In this document: positions 44,946 through 54,266 of the stretch, one piece after another
Numbering within the stretch: position 1 is the first letter of the stretch
Layout of the letters: every line of letters starts with the position of its first letter
From: Maribacter sedimenticola
GTDB taxonomy: Bacteria; Bacteroidota; Bacteroidia; Flavobacteriales; Flavobacteriaceae
Direction of reading: 5' to 3'
NCBI RefSeq assembly: GCF_900188415.1
Contig: NZ_FZNV01000004.1
Coordinates: 232,763 to 296,762, forward strand
DNA: 64,000 nucleotides
Notes under the pieces: model-generated
What the model was told of the DNA's origin: nothing
Database searches by the model: none
Seen by the model: only the letters and a program-made list of their open reading frames with translations
Program-made: the position numbers and the translations under genes

Positions 44946-46376
44946 TTGGAAAGAGAGAGTATAAGTATTTTTGATATGCTTAAAATAGGTGTTGGGCCCT
45001 CAAGTTCACACACCTTGGGGCCATGGCGTGCCGCAGAGAGATGGTTGGCCAGGCTTGACTCTAGAAACAACCTGGAACTGGTAGATGAAGTTATAGTACA
45101 TCTATATGGTTCGCTTTCGTTGACTGGAAAAGGGCATGCCACGGACTATGCCGTAATGTTAGGATTATTGGGCATGGACCCGGAACGAATTCCAATAGAA
45201 AATATAGACCCATTAATCAAAACAATAAATCAAGATCATGTTTTACGATTAAACGGTGTTTATGACATTACATTTGACCCTAAAAAAAACATTATATTCA
45301 ATAAAAAATTTCTACCCTATCATGCCAACGGCGTAAAGTTTCAGGCGAAATTAAAAACCGGTAGAACAATTTCAAAGACGTACTACAGCATAGGAGGTGG
45401 TTTTGTGGTAAGCGAAGAACGAAAAAACGCAAAACGCAAAATAGACATGTTCAATAAATTTCCTTATCCTATAGAGAAGGGAACCGACCTTTTGGAGGCT
45501 TGTAAAACAAATGGATTAAAAATTTCCGAACTGGTCTTACAAAATGAATTGTCATTACGTACCGCACAACAAATTGATTTTGAATTACAAAGAATATGGG
45601 GTACGATGTTGGAATGTATGTACACCGGATGCCATACGGAAGGTACTTTACCAGGTGGGTTGAACGTGAAACGCAGGGCGTTTGAAATGCACCAAAATTT
45701 AAAAAGCGACCTCCCCTATTCCAATCCCGAAGAATGGATGCAAACCTTAAGGCTAACCGAAGTAAAGTTCAGGCAAATTTTAAAGTGGGTAAGTTGCTTT
45801 GCATTGAGTGTCAATGAGGTGAACGCATCATTAGGACGTGTAGTTACCGCCCCTACCAATGGCAGCGCCGGTGTCATTCCCGCTGTACTTATGTACTATA
45901 TGGTCATAGAAAACCATGCCGGCAATTTTGAGCATATTAAACAATTTCTACTAGTGGCCGGAGAAATTGGTAGTATTTTTAAGAAAGGTGCTACAATATC
46001 TGCGGCAATGGGTGGCTGCCAAGCAGAAATTGGCGTTTCATCCGCAATGGCCGCAGGTGCTCTTACGGAACTCTTGGGCGGTACGCCGGAACAAGTGCTA
46101 ATGGCCGCTGAAATTGCTATGGAACATCATTTAGGACTTACCTGCGACCCCATTGGCGGCTTGGTCCAAATTCCATGTATAGAACGAAATTCCATGGGGG
46201 CCATTAAAGCCATCAATGCCGCTGAACTAGCTTTAGGTTCTGACCCATCTGCTGCAAAAGTTCCACTGGACAAAGTGGTACAGACCATGTGGGAAACAGC
46301 AAAGGATATGAGTACCAAATACAAGGAAACATCTGAAGGTGGTTTGGCCGTTGGCGTCTATTTAAGTGATTGCTAA
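44946..46376 (+). CDS. sdaA: L-serine ammonia-lyase (single-chain iron-sulfur type)
   Basis: 476 residues. The N-terminal domain starts [25 protein letters not shown], and the C-terminal catalytic domain has Cys residues for the [4Fe-4S] cluster in [22 protein letters not shown] and [14 protein letters not shown]. It deaminates serine to pyruvate and ammonia. The start must be TTG at 44946: an in-frame TAG lies at 44940-44942 and the first ATG (44976) would remove the conserved SIFD segment. Divergent from dnaK. Confidence 0.93.
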   Translation: MERESISIFDMLKIGVGPSSSHTLGPWRAAERWLARLDSRNNLELVDEVIVHLYGSLSLTGKGHATDYAVMLGLLGMDPERIPIENIDPLIKTINQDHVLRLNGVYDITFDPKKNIIFNKKFLPYHANGVKFQAKLKTGRTISKTYYSIGGGFVVSEERKNAKRKIDMFNKFPYPIEKGTDLLEACKTNGLKISELVLQNELSLRTAQQIDFELQRIWGTMLECMYTGCHTEGTLPGGLNVKRRAFEMHQNLKSDLPYSNPEEWMQTLRLTEVKFRQILKWVSCFALSVNEVNASLGRVVTAPTNGSAGVIPAVLMYYMVIENHAGNFEHIKQFLLVAGEIGSIFKKGATISAAMGGCQAEIGVSSAMAAGALTELLGGTPEQVLMAAEIAMEHHLGLTCDPIGGLVQIPCIERNSMGAIKAINAAELALGSDPSAAKVPLDKVVQTMWETAKDMSTKYKETSEGGLAVGVYLSDC

Positions 46377-46407
46377 ATACCCTATTGGCTACAATTAAAC
46401 TTAAAAT

Positions 46408-48327
46408 ATGAAAAACCTTATTTCTGAAAGAGTAGCAGATTTTATTAAAAACTATCCACCATTTAATGTATTGGATGTAAAATCACTTTACCTTTTAGCA
46501 GAACAAGTACTCATCATTTATAAGGAAAAGAATAGTATAGTATTTTCCGTGGACGAAAACCCACACGCGCATTTCTATCTTGTACACAAAGGGGCGGTAA
46601 CGCTAACGAACACCACAACCAATACTATTATAGATTTTTGTGACGAAGGCGATATTTTTGGACTCCGCCCGTTGATTGCCAATGAAAATTACAAATTAGA
46701 AGCAAAGGCCCATGAAGAATGTATCCTATATGGTATACCCATAGAGGTATTTAGGCCAATTGCAAAACAAAACGAGGAGGTATCAGTATTTTTAATGGAA
46801 AGTTTTGCTTCCAACACCCGTAATCCGTATTCCAAAAACCAAAAGGGCCAACTTTATGGTTTTGATGTAGATTCTGACAAAAACAAAGATGTCAATATAC
46901 CAGATTTACAACTAGCAAATTATTCAAAAAAGCTAATTTCCTGCTCTCCTAGGACTACAATACAGAAAGCTGCAGAATTAATGACCAAAAAACATATAGG
47001 TTCAATTCTAGTGGTGAGCAATGAATTACCGGTAGGTATTATCACGGACAAGGATTTGCGCAGTAAAGTTATTTCGGGCAAACATCCTATTACCGCAACC
47101 GTAAGAACCATCATGACATCACCGGTAATTACCTATCCTAAAAAACTTACCATTACACAAGCACAAATGGCCATGATGAAAAGTAACATAAGTCATTTGG
47201 TCATTACGGAAGATGGTACGGTCAATTCCAAAGCGTTGGGTATAATGTCCAAACATGATGTTATGGTCTCTCTTGGGGACAACCCTGCAGTTTTGGTAAA
47301 GGCAATTAAAAGAACCCAAAAAGTAAAACAGATCAAACAACTTAGAAAAAGTGTTATGATCCTGCTAAGCGGTTATTTGGAACAAAATATTCCATTGGGA
47401 CTAATTGCCAAGATAATTTCTGAGCTTAATGACACCTGTATTAAGCAAGTTGTTGAACTCTCTTTGGCAAAGATGAATGAAAAGCCACCGGTTAAATTTG
47501 CATGGCTGGCACTAGGAAGCCAGGGAAGAAGTGAACAGTTATTACATACAGACCAGGACAATGCCCTGGTTTTTGAAAATGTACCAGAAGCCGAACTACC
47601 TAAAACAACAGCTTACTTTTTAGAGTTGGCAAAACGCGTTACTAAGGGGCTGAACACCATTGGCTATGAATATTGCCCTGCAGATATGATGGCATCTAAC
47701 CCAAAATGGTGCTTAAGTTTACAGGAATGGAACAATAGGCTATCTTACTGGATCAGTAATCCCGGCCCCAATGAAGTTTTAATGTCCTCTATTTTCTTTG
47801 ATTATAGTTTGGCATATGGTGAACGCGATTTGTTGGACCAAATGTCCGAACATATTTTTAGAACGGTTGAAAAATATCCGATATTCTTAGTCCATATTGC
47901 CAACGGAGCATTACAAAGTCCGTCTCCCACAGGCTTTTTCAGACAGTTTGTCGTGGAACAGGACGGTCAGCATAAAGACTTTTTTGATTTAAAAAGTAGG
48001 GCTTTAAGACCATTAATAGATGCTGCTAGAGTGCTTATATTATCACATTCCATAAAAGGAATTAGCAATACATGGGAGCGCTATGAAAAATTGGCGGAGT
48101 TGGAACCCAATAATCAAGAACTATATATGGCATGCTCCTATGCTACAAAAGCCCTACTTAAGTTTAGAACGCGCCAAGGTTTATTACATCATGACTCGGG
48201 AAGGTTTATTGAACTGGAAGAATTGACCAAGCAGGAAAAAATGAAACTAAAACGAACATTTAAAGCCATTAAGGAAATTCAAGAATTGATAACCTTACGC
48301 TTTAAGGTAGCAAATATATTGGGCTAA
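46408..48327 (+). CDS. cNMP-binding / CBS / DUF294 nucleotidyltransferase-like protein
   Basis: 639 residues. Cyclic-nucleotide-binding-like domain (about 10-140, FYLVHKGAVTL, GDIFGLRPLI), two CBS domains (about 165-295, MTKKHIGSILVV, GIITDKDLRSK), a GlnD-like nucleotidyltransferase DUF294 region (about 325-460, WLALGSQGRSEQLLHTDQDNALVF, with the G-S and D-x-D pattern) and a helical C-terminal domain. It is probably a nucleotide-sensing regulator, possibly a nucleotidyltransferase. The exonuclease gene overlaps it by one base. Confidence 0.9.
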   Translation: MKNLISERVADFIKNYPPFNVLDVKSLYLLAEQVLIIYKEKNSIVFSVDENPHAHFYLVHKGAVTLTNTTTNTIIDFCDEGDIFGLRPLIANENYKLEAKAHEECILYGIPIEVFRPIAKQNEEVSVFLMESFASNTRNPYSKNQKGQLYGFDVDSDKNKDVNIPDLQLANYSKKLISCSPRTTIQKAAELMTKKHIGSILVVSNELPVGIITDKDLRSKVISGKHPITATVRTIMTSPVITYPKKLTITQAQMAMMKSNISHLVITEDGTVNSKALGIMSKHDVMVSLGDNPAVLVKAIKRTQKVKQIKQLRKSVMILLSGYLEQNIPLGLIAKIISELNDTCIKQVVELSLAKMNEKPPVKFAWLALGSQGRSEQLLHTDQDNALVFENVPEAELPKTTAYFLELAKRVTKGLNTIGYEYCPADMMASNPKWCLSLQEWNNRLSYWISNPGPNEVLMSSIFFDYSLAYGERDLLDQMSEHIFRTVEKYPIFLVHIANGALQSPSPTGFFRQFVVEQDGQHKDFFDLKSRALRPLIDAARVLILSHSIKGISNTWERYEKLAELEPNNQELYMACSYATKALLKFRTRQGLLHHDSGRFIELEELTKQEKMKLKRTFKAIKEIQELITLRFKVANILG

Positions 48328-48983
48328 TGGCATTGTTCTCCAAAAAATCCAAACATTTACCAGCTTTTTGGACCAATTATGAAAATAGGTTCAAAGAGAA
48401 AATAGCTGCAGATTTAAATGAAATTACATTTGTGGTCTTAGATACTGAAACAACCGGTTTTAGTTTCGATGAAGATCGTATTCTTTCTATAGGTGCCGTT
48501 AAGATTAAACATGAAACCATTGCCGTTCAAGAAGTTCTGGATATTTTCTTGGAGCAAGAAAAGTTCAATAAGGATAGTGTACCCGTACATGGTTTATTAA
48601 AAAATGGTCAGCGTAACTGCATAAGCGAAATTAACGCTATGGAGCAATTTCTGGACTATATTGGCAATGCTGTAATTGTGGCTCATCATGCAGGTTTTGA
48701 TATGGGTATGCTCAATATGGCCCTTAACCGTAACGGGCTGCCCAACCTTAAAAATAAAGTTTTGGATACAGGTGTCCTATACAAAAGAACGCTTATAAAA
48801 ACGTATTTAATACAGCCCAAAACCAATTATACGTTAGATGAACTTGCCGAAAAATTTTCCATTTCAAAAAAAGATAGACATACCGCCCTGGGTGATGCCT
48901 ATATAACCGCAGTGGCTTTTTTAAAGATTATCAGCCGCTTAAAGGAAAAAAGAAAATTTTCCGTGAAAAAACTATTGCATTAG
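48327..48983 (+). CDS. DnaQ-like 3'-5' exonuclease
   Basis: 218 residues. DEDDh exonuclease motifs: Exo I VLDTETTGFS (Asp, Glu), Exo II VAHHAGFDMGML (Asp) and Exo III DRHTALGDAYITA (His, Asp). Removes nucleotides from 3' ends; the in vivo substrate could be DNA or RNA. The start ATG overlaps the preceding stop (TAATG), so it is translated together with the DUF294 protein. The same pairing is seen next to acetate permease genes in Proteobacteria, as I recall, but no permease is here. Its stop is 1 bp from the convergent purC stop. Confidence 0.9.
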   Translation: MALFSKKSKHLPAFWTNYENRFKEKIAADLNEITFVVLDTETTGFSFDEDRILSIGAVKIKHETIAVQEVLDIFLEQEKFNKDSVPVHGLLKNGQRNCISEINAMEQFLDYIGNAVIVAHHAGFDMGMLNMALNRNGLPNLKNKVLDTGVLYKRTLIKTYLIQPKTNYTLDELAEKFSISKKDRHTALGDAYITAVAFLKIISRLKEKRKFSVKKLLH

Positions 48984-48984
48984 T

Positions 48985-49941
48985 TTAAATGCTTTCCAAA
49001 TAAGCTAACACATTTCTATTTATACGGTCATGAATATTGCTCGTATCGGCCTTTACAAAAGGTTGACCTATAATATGTTCATAAAGCTCTATATATCGGT
49101 CTGATACCGAGGCTATATACTCATCTGTCATGTGTGGTACCGTTTGCCCATCTAGACCTTGAAATCCGTTGGCTATTAGCCATTGCCTTACAAACTCTTT
49201 GGACAATTGTTTTTGTGATTCATTGTTGTCCTGGCGTTCCTGATATCCTTCTTTATAAAAATATCTGGAAGAATCCGGTGTATGAATTTCATCGATCAAA
49301 ACTATTTTACCCTCACGAGTCTTTCCAAATTCATATTTTGTGTCGACCAAAATCAAGCCTCTTTCATCTGCTATCTGGGTACCTCGTTCAAACAGTGCAT
49401 AAGTGTATTTTTCCAAGATAGCATAGTCTTCTGCAGAAACAATGCCTTTAGCAATAATATCCTCTTTGGATATATCCTCGTCATGGTCTCCCATTTCTGC
49501 CTTGGTAGCGGGAGTTATTATGGGTGATGGAAACCGATCGTTCTCCTTTAACCCCTCTGGTAATGGCACACCGCAAAGCAATCTTTTACCGGCCTTGTAT
49601 TCCCGGGCAGCATGTCCTGACATATAACCCCTTATCACCATTTCAACCTTAAAAGGCTCACAGGCAACCCCCATGGCTACGTTTGGATCAGGTGTGGCGG
49701 TCAACCAATTGGGTACAATATCTTCCGTTAAAGCCATCATTTTGGTAGCAATTTGATTTAAAATTTGACCTTTATATGGAATGCCTTTGGGCATAATAAC
49801 GTCAAAGGCAGATAATCTATCGGTGGCAACCATTAAAAGAATATCGTTCTCCAACGTATAAACTGTTCTTACTTTACCCTTATATACATTTTTTTGACCG
49901 GGGAAATTAAAATCGGTATCGTAAATAGTATTGTTCAACAT
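48985..49941 (-). CDS. purC: SAICAR synthase
   Basis: 318 residues, the longer form found in Bacteroidota. Signature [14 protein letters not shown] (about 19-32), ATDRLSAFD (about 40-48), [22 protein letters not shown] and [12 protein letters not shown]. It joins aspartate to CAIR using ATP in purine synthesis. A phoH-like gene lies 6 bp upstream on the same strand, so the two are cotranscribed. Confidence 0.96.
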   Translation of the reverse strand: MLNNTIYDTDFNFPGQKNVYKGKVRTVYTLENDILLMVATDRLSAFDVIMPKGIPYKGQILNQIATKMMALTEDIVPNWLTATPDPNVAMGVACEPFKVEMVIRGYMSGHAAREYKAGKRLLCGVPLPEGLKENDRFPSPIITPATKAEMGDHDEDISKEDIIAKGIVSAEDYAILEKYTYALFERGTQIADERGLILVDTKYEFGKTREGKIVLIDEIHTPDSSRYFYKEGYQERQDNNESQKQLSKEFVRQWLIANGFQGLDGQTVPHMTDEYIASVSDRYIELYEHIIGQPFVKADTSNIHDRINRNVLAYLESI

Positions 49942-49947
49942 GTAGCT

Positions 49948-50898
49948 TTAATTGTGGTGTTCAATAGTTTTATAGGCGGCAATTACTTTTTTGACCAATT
50001 TATGGCGTATAACATCCTTATCATCCAAATAAATAACATCTATACCCTCTACATTCTGTAAAATAAGTAAGGCTTCCTTTAGACCGGAAATTGTTCTACG
50101 AGGCAAATCTATTTGACCGGGATCTCCGGTAATCAAAAAACGCGCATTCTTACCCATTCTTGTTAGAAACATTTTCATTTGGGCATGAGTGGTATTCTGT
50201 GCCTCATCTAGGATTACAAAGGCATTATCCAAAGTTCTACCTCTCATAAATGCCATTGGGGCTATCTGTATGACACCGGTTTCTATATAATGTGCTAATT
50301 TTTCGGCAGGGATCATATCACGTAATGCATCATAAAGGGGTTGCATATAGGGATCAAGCTTTTCCTTTAAATCCCCTGGCAAAAACCCTAAATTCTCACC
50401 GGCTTCCACAGCGGGTCTTGTCAATATAATTTTCCTGACCTGCTTTTCCTTTAAAGCCTTTACTGCAAGTGCAACACTGGTATAGGTTTTACCGGTTCCG
50501 GCAGGACCCACAACAAAGACCATATCGTTTTTTCTTGCTGCATCTACCAATCTTCGCTGGTTTGCCGTTTGTGCCTTGATCAGTCTACCGCTTACCCCAT
50601 GCAACAGTGTTTCACCGCTTTTGGCAGAAGATTTGTCATCATCTTCAGAACTGGTCAATACCCGTTCTATACTGTTTTCGTCCAACTTATTATATTTCAA
50701 GAAATACTGAATAAGGAGATCAAATCGCATCTCAAACTCCTCAAGAAGTTCTTCATCTCCATAGGCTTTGATCTTATTGCCACGGGCAACGATCTTTAGC
50801 TTGGGAAAGTATTTTTTCAATAAGTCAATATGCTCGTTTTGTTGTCCAAAAAACTCTCTTGGACTAACTTCTGTCAATTCTAGGATAATTTCGTTCAA
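49948..50898 (-). CDS. PhoH-family ATPase
   Basis: 316 residues. A KH-like N-terminal region (about 1-90) precedes the RNA-helicase-like ATPase with Walker A GPAGTGKT (about 131-138), RPAVEAGENLGFLPG, Walker B FVILDEAQN and a late GDPGQIDLP. PhoH-like proteins are linked to RNA metabolism and ribosome maturation. The start is TTG at 50898: the conserved N-terminus (MNEIILELTEVSPREFFG) begins there and there is no in-frame ATG upstream. Operon with purC. Confidence 0.92.
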   Translation of the reverse strand: MNEIILELTEVSPREFFGQQNEHIDLLKKYFPKLKIVARGNKIKAYGDEELLEEFEMRFDLLIQYFLKYNKLDENSIERVLTSSEDDDKSSAKSGETLLHGVSGRLIKAQTANQRRLVDAARKNDMVFVVGPAGTGKTYTSVALAVKALKEKQVRKIILTRPAVEAGENLGFLPGDLKEKLDPYMQPLYDALRDMIPAEKLAHYIETGVIQIAPMAFMRGRTLDNAFVILDEAQNTTHAQMKMFLTRMGKNARFLITGDPGQIDLPRRTISGLKEALLILQNVEGIDVIYLDDKDVIRHKLVKKVIAAYKTIEHHN

Positions 50899-51028
50899 AC
50901 AGTCTTTTTTAGTAAGTATTATAGATAGCGAAGTTTAATTTCCAATCGCTGTTTTTTTGTTTAGTTTTGTAATTCAAATTTAAGCAAATTTTAAGTTTGA
51001 CTAATTAAAAACATATCAACATTGCTGT

Positions 51029-51859
51029 ATGGCAATAATCACCCTAACTACGGATTTTGGACTTAAAGATCACTTTGTAGCAGTACTAAAAGGCTCTATA
51101 TATAGTGAACTGCCCGATGCTAAAATTGTTGATATTTCCCATGACATTATGCCATTCAATATACATGAATGTGCATATATCCTATCCAATTCATATAAAA
51201 GTTTTCCTAAGGGCACCATCCACATTGTAGGTGTAGATTCTGAGGAGACCCCAGATAACAAACATGTAGTGGCATTGATCAATGGCCATTACTTTATTAG
51301 TGCCAATACTGGTGTAATAGGTCTTATTACTGAGGAAATGACTCCAGAAAAAGTAGTAGAGATCAATTTACCGGATTCAATAGCCTATTCTTTCCCTGTA
51401 CTCAATGTTTTTATACAAGTAGCGTGCCATATTGCAAGGGGAGGAACATTGGAAATTGTAGGTAAGCCTTTTGACGGACTCCATAAACTAAGGGAGTTTG
51501 CGCCTAGAATAGTAGAGGACGGCAAAAAAATTATAGGTAGTGTAATCTATATAGATAATTATGGAAACGTAATTACCAACATTCGTAAAAACTTGTTCGA
51601 AGCTTACCGTAATGGACGTGAATTTAAATTATTGGTCAGAAACCATAAGATAGACAAAATCCATAAAGCTTATGGAGATTTCATAGATTACGACCAGGAA
51701 AAAAACCAGCGTAAAGGGGCTGGCGACCTTTTGGCCATATTTAATTCATCTGACTACATAGAATTGGCTATCTTTAAAAGTAACTTAACTACTGTTGGTG
51801 GTGCCTCTACCCTTCTGGGGCTTGATTATAGGGACACTATAATGGTAGATTTTGAATAA
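51029..51859 (+). CDS. SAM hydrolase (SAM hydroxide adenosyltransferase, DUF62)
   Basis: 276 residues. N-terminal ITLTTDFGLKDHFVAVLKG (about 3-21), DISHDIMPFNIHECAYIL (about 36-53) and the C-terminal beta-domain with IGSVIYIDNYGNVITNI, all typical of the family that splits S-adenosylmethionine with water to adenosine and methionine. It is related to fluorinase but lacks its halide role. A TAGTTTTG box at 50962-50969 could be its promoter. Divergent from phoH. Confidence 0.9.
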   Translation: MAIITLTTDFGLKDHFVAVLKGSIYSELPDAKIVDISHDIMPFNIHECAYILSNSYKSFPKGTIHIVGVDSEETPDNKHVVALINGHYFISANTGVIGLITEEMTPEKVVEINLPDSIAYSFPVLNVFIQVACHIARGGTLEIVGKPFDGLHKLREFAPRIVEDGKKIIGSVIYIDNYGNVITNIRKNLFEAYRNGREFKLLVRNHKIDKIHKAYGDFIDYDQEKNQRKGAGDLLAIFNSSDYIELAIFKSNLTTVGGASTLLGLDYRDTIMVDFE

Positions 51860-52040
51860 TGAAGTTTAATGGAATTCTGTTAATACCTTTTCTATATCAT
51901 TGTGTAGAAAGCAATAGTTAATAACTATTTTTTAAATGATAAATTAATTTAGCTTGATGCAGCAATACCGATACTTACACCAAGGCAATAGACCGTTAAA
52001 ACTGTTAATAAGTTTGTTTCCTTAAAAAGACCAATTAAAA

Positions 52041-52048
52041 TATCTTTG
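52041..52048 (+). promoter_or_regulatory. dnaN: dnaN promoter -7 box
   Basis: TATCTTTG with TTTG at 52013-52016 (24-bp spacer). The leader would be about 77 nt before the dnaN ATG. Confidence 0.65.
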
Positions 52049-52129
52049 TTGGTATTGAAAACTACCAATAATAAGGAGTTTCAACTATTTTTAGAATAGA
52101 TTTAAATTTTTACCCATAAAAAATAAATA

Positions 52130-53248
52130 ATGAAATTTATAGTTTCAAGTACTTATTTGCTAAAACAGCTTCAAATTTTAGGAGGTGTTATTAATAACAG
52201 TAATACGCTGCCAATTCTAGATAATTTTCTTTTTGACTTACAAAAGGATAAATTGACCGTTTCGGCTTCAGATCTAGAAACCACTATGAGTTCCGTAATT
52301 AAGGTTGACTCAGATAATGAAGGCACTATTGCTGTACCTGCAAGGTTACTTTTAGAAACTTTAAAAACTTTTCCAGAGCAACCGTTAACGTTTGTGGTTG
52401 AAGATAACAATACGGTAGAAATAAGCTCCAATCATGGTAAATATGCTTTGGCATATGCAGACGGTGCAGAATTTCCAAAAGCAGTGGAATTGACAAGTCC
52501 TAGCTCCACGACCTTACTTGGTGATATTCTTGCAACTGCAATCAACAAAACCATTTTTGCTGCAGGTAATGATGATTTGCGACCTGTAATGAGTGGTGTA
52601 TTTTTTCAGTTTTCGCCAGAGAACCTAACTTTTGTCGCCACAGATGCCCATAAATTGGTAAAGTACCAACGTACAGATGTTACCGCATCACAGGTAGCGG
52701 AGTTTATCATGCCTAAAAAACCATTAACCTTATTAAAAGGGATTTTGGCAGGTAGTGAATCTGATGTATTGATCGAATATAACGAGAGCAATGCTAAATT
52801 CAGCTTTGAGGAAACGGAATTGATCTGTAGGTTAATTGATGGAAAATATCCTAATTATGAAGCGGTTATACCAAAGGAAAATCCAAACAAACTTACAATT
52901 GCCAGAAATCAGTTCTTAAGTTCCGTTAAAAGGGTATCTATTTTTTCAAACAAAACGACACATCAAATTCGCTTAAAGATTGCCGGGGCAGAATTAAATA
53001 TTTCTGCAGAAGATATCGATTACTCAAATAAAGCAGAAGAACGATTAACTTGTTCCTACCAAGGTGATGATATGCAAATAGGCTTTAACTCCAGGTTTTT
53101 AACAGAAATGTTGAACAATTTAAATTCTGATGATGTTTCGTTGGAAATGAGTTTACCTAACCGCGCGGGAATTTTAACTCCAACGGATGGTTTGGATGAA
53201 GGGGAATATGTTACCATGTTGGTAATGCCAGTAATGCTTAACAGTTAA
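52130..53248 (+). CDS. dnaN: DNA polymerase III beta subunit (sliding clamp)
   Basis: 372 residues, made of three clamp folds. N-terminal MKFIVSSTYLLKQLQILGGVI, SASDLETTMS, FVATDAHKLVKYQ, IDGKYPNYEAVIP and the C-terminal MLVMPVML. The ring-shaped clamp holds polymerases on DNA. It is not next to dnaA here, as usual in Bacteroidota. A strong terminator follows at once. Confidence 0.97.
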   Translation: MKFIVSSTYLLKQLQILGGVINNSNTLPILDNFLFDLQKDKLTVSASDLETTMSSVIKVDSDNEGTIAVPARLLLETLKTFPEQPLTFVVEDNNTVEISSNHGKYALAYADGAEFPKAVELTSPSSTTLLGDILATAINKTIFAAGNDDLRPVMSGVFFQFSPENLTFVATDAHKLVKYQRTDVTASQVAEFIMPKKPLTLLKGILAGSESDVLIEYNESNAKFSFEETELICRLIDGKYPNYEAVIPKENPNKLTIARNQFLSSVKRVSIFSNKTTHQIRLKIAGAELNISAEDIDYSNKAEERLTCSYQGDDMQIGFNSRFLTEMLNNLNSDDVSLEMSLPNRAGILTPTDGLDEGEYVTMLVMPVMLNS

Positions 53249-53264
53249 TAAACCAACCTATATC

Positions 53265-53305
53265 AATTAAAAAGGGACCATAATTTCTTATGGTCCCTTT
53301 TTTTA
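53265..53305. terminator. dnaN terminator, bidirectional
   Basis: AAAGGGACCATAA, loop TTTC, TTATGGTCCCTTT (53271-53300): a 13-bp perfect stem with a T run after it and an A run before it. It ends dnaN and, from the other side, the DUF4870 gene. Confidence 0.92.
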
Positions 53306-53319
53306 ATGTGTCTTAATTA

Positions 53320-53685
53320 TTATGAAATGAACCTAAAGGTTCCAAAGTAACTTGGTGACTGGCCATTACTAGCCTTTATGGCGTTAACGGCAGGTATAAT
53401 TAAAGATAATATACCTGAAAAGATCAGAACCAAAATACCAAGTCCAAAAAACAAGATACCCGGTATGCCAATTATTAAATAAAGGATTAGCGAAAGTTGA
53501 AAATTTATTATCGATTTGCCATGCTCATCCATTCCTATAACAGAATCCTTTGATGTTAACCAAATAACCAAAGGCACGATAAGTCCGCCAAAACCGGTTA
53601 CAAAATATAAATATTGAGATAAATGTGTAACCACCAAAAGATTGCGGTCTTCACGTAAAACTATACTATTATTTACAAGTTCCAT
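53320..53685 (-). CDS. DUF4870-family membrane protein
   Basis: 121 residues with about three transmembrane segments: LSQYLYFVTGFGGLIVPLVIW (about 23-43), then LSLILYLIIGIPGILFFGLGI and ILSLIIPAVNAIKA. DUF4870 hallmarks are HLSQ..., the GGLIVPLVIWLTSKD turn and INFQLS. Function unknown; found in many bacteria. Ends at the shared dnaN terminator. Confidence 0.88.
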   Translation of the reverse strand: MELVNNSIVLREDRNLLVVTHLSQYLYFVTGFGGLIVPLVIWLTSKDSVIGMDEHGKSIINFQLSLILYLIIGIPGILFFGLGILVLIFSGILSLIIPAVNAIKASNGQSPSYFGTFRFIS

Positions 53686-53755
53686 TTTTGATTGATTTTA
53701 TGATGAATACTATAAATATGACGCATAACTTACGTAATTGTTACATTCATTACTT

Positions 53756-54157
53756 TTATAATTTTCTTTTCAATTTTTTTAATTTCTCGTTTTCCTTCAT
53801 AAGCTTAATTTGCTTATTTGCTACTTTATCTTCAATTTTCTGAATTTCTATAGGTGATAACGAACCTTTTATAGTTCCCTTTTCTAATTGTCCCTTTAAT
53901 TTTTCAATTTGCCTTTCTTCTTTAGCAATGGACTTCTCTTTTGCATTAATCTGTTTCTTAAGCTTCTCAACTTTTTTTTCCTCAGCGGCTACTTTTTCCT
54001 GTTTTTTTGCTTTAGCTTCCGCTTTTTCCACCTTTTTCTTTACCAATTCCAATTCCTGCTCGGTTGTAAGTGTATCGGTAGAATTTTGAGATTCGGATTG
54101 GGCCTTAGCAGCACCACAAATCATAATTAATAACGCAAGTACAATAAATTTTTTCAT
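53756..54157 (-). CDS. Secreted Lys/Glu-rich coiled-coil protein
   Basis: 133 residues. A signal peptide (MKKFIVLALLIMICGAAKAQ) followed by about 110 residues of charged helix (EKAEAKAKKQEKVAAEE, LKKQINAKEKSIAKEERQIEKLKGQL) that reads as a two-stranded coiled coil, ending in LKKLKRKL. No family recognised with certainty. Likely periplasmic. The reading of the low-complexity part as a real gene rests on the signal peptide and codon regularity. Confidence 0.75.
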   Translation of the reverse strand: MKKFIVLALLIMICGAAKAQSESQNSTDTLTTEQELELVKKKVEKAEAKAKKQEKVAAEEKKVEKLKKQINAKEKSIAKEERQIEKLKGQLEKGTIKGSLSPIEIQKIEDKVANKQIKLMKENEKLKKLKRKL

Positions 54158-54254
54158 GTTTTAACCAATTTTTAATCTGTAAAATTACTATATAATTAAT
54201 TACCTAAAGCGTTATATCATGAATTTGGGAATGCCTTAACCATTAATAAATGAT

Positions 54255-54262
54255 TATTTTTG
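54255..54262 (+). promoter_or_regulatory. mnmE: mnmE promoter -7 box abutting the start codon
   Basis: TATTTTTG with its last base 4 bp before the ATG. A start site at the usual 4-5 bp after the box would fall on the ATG itself, giving a leaderless mRNA. The nearest TTTG is 27 bp upstream, longer than ideal. Confidence 0.5.
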
Positions 54263-54266
54263 CCAG

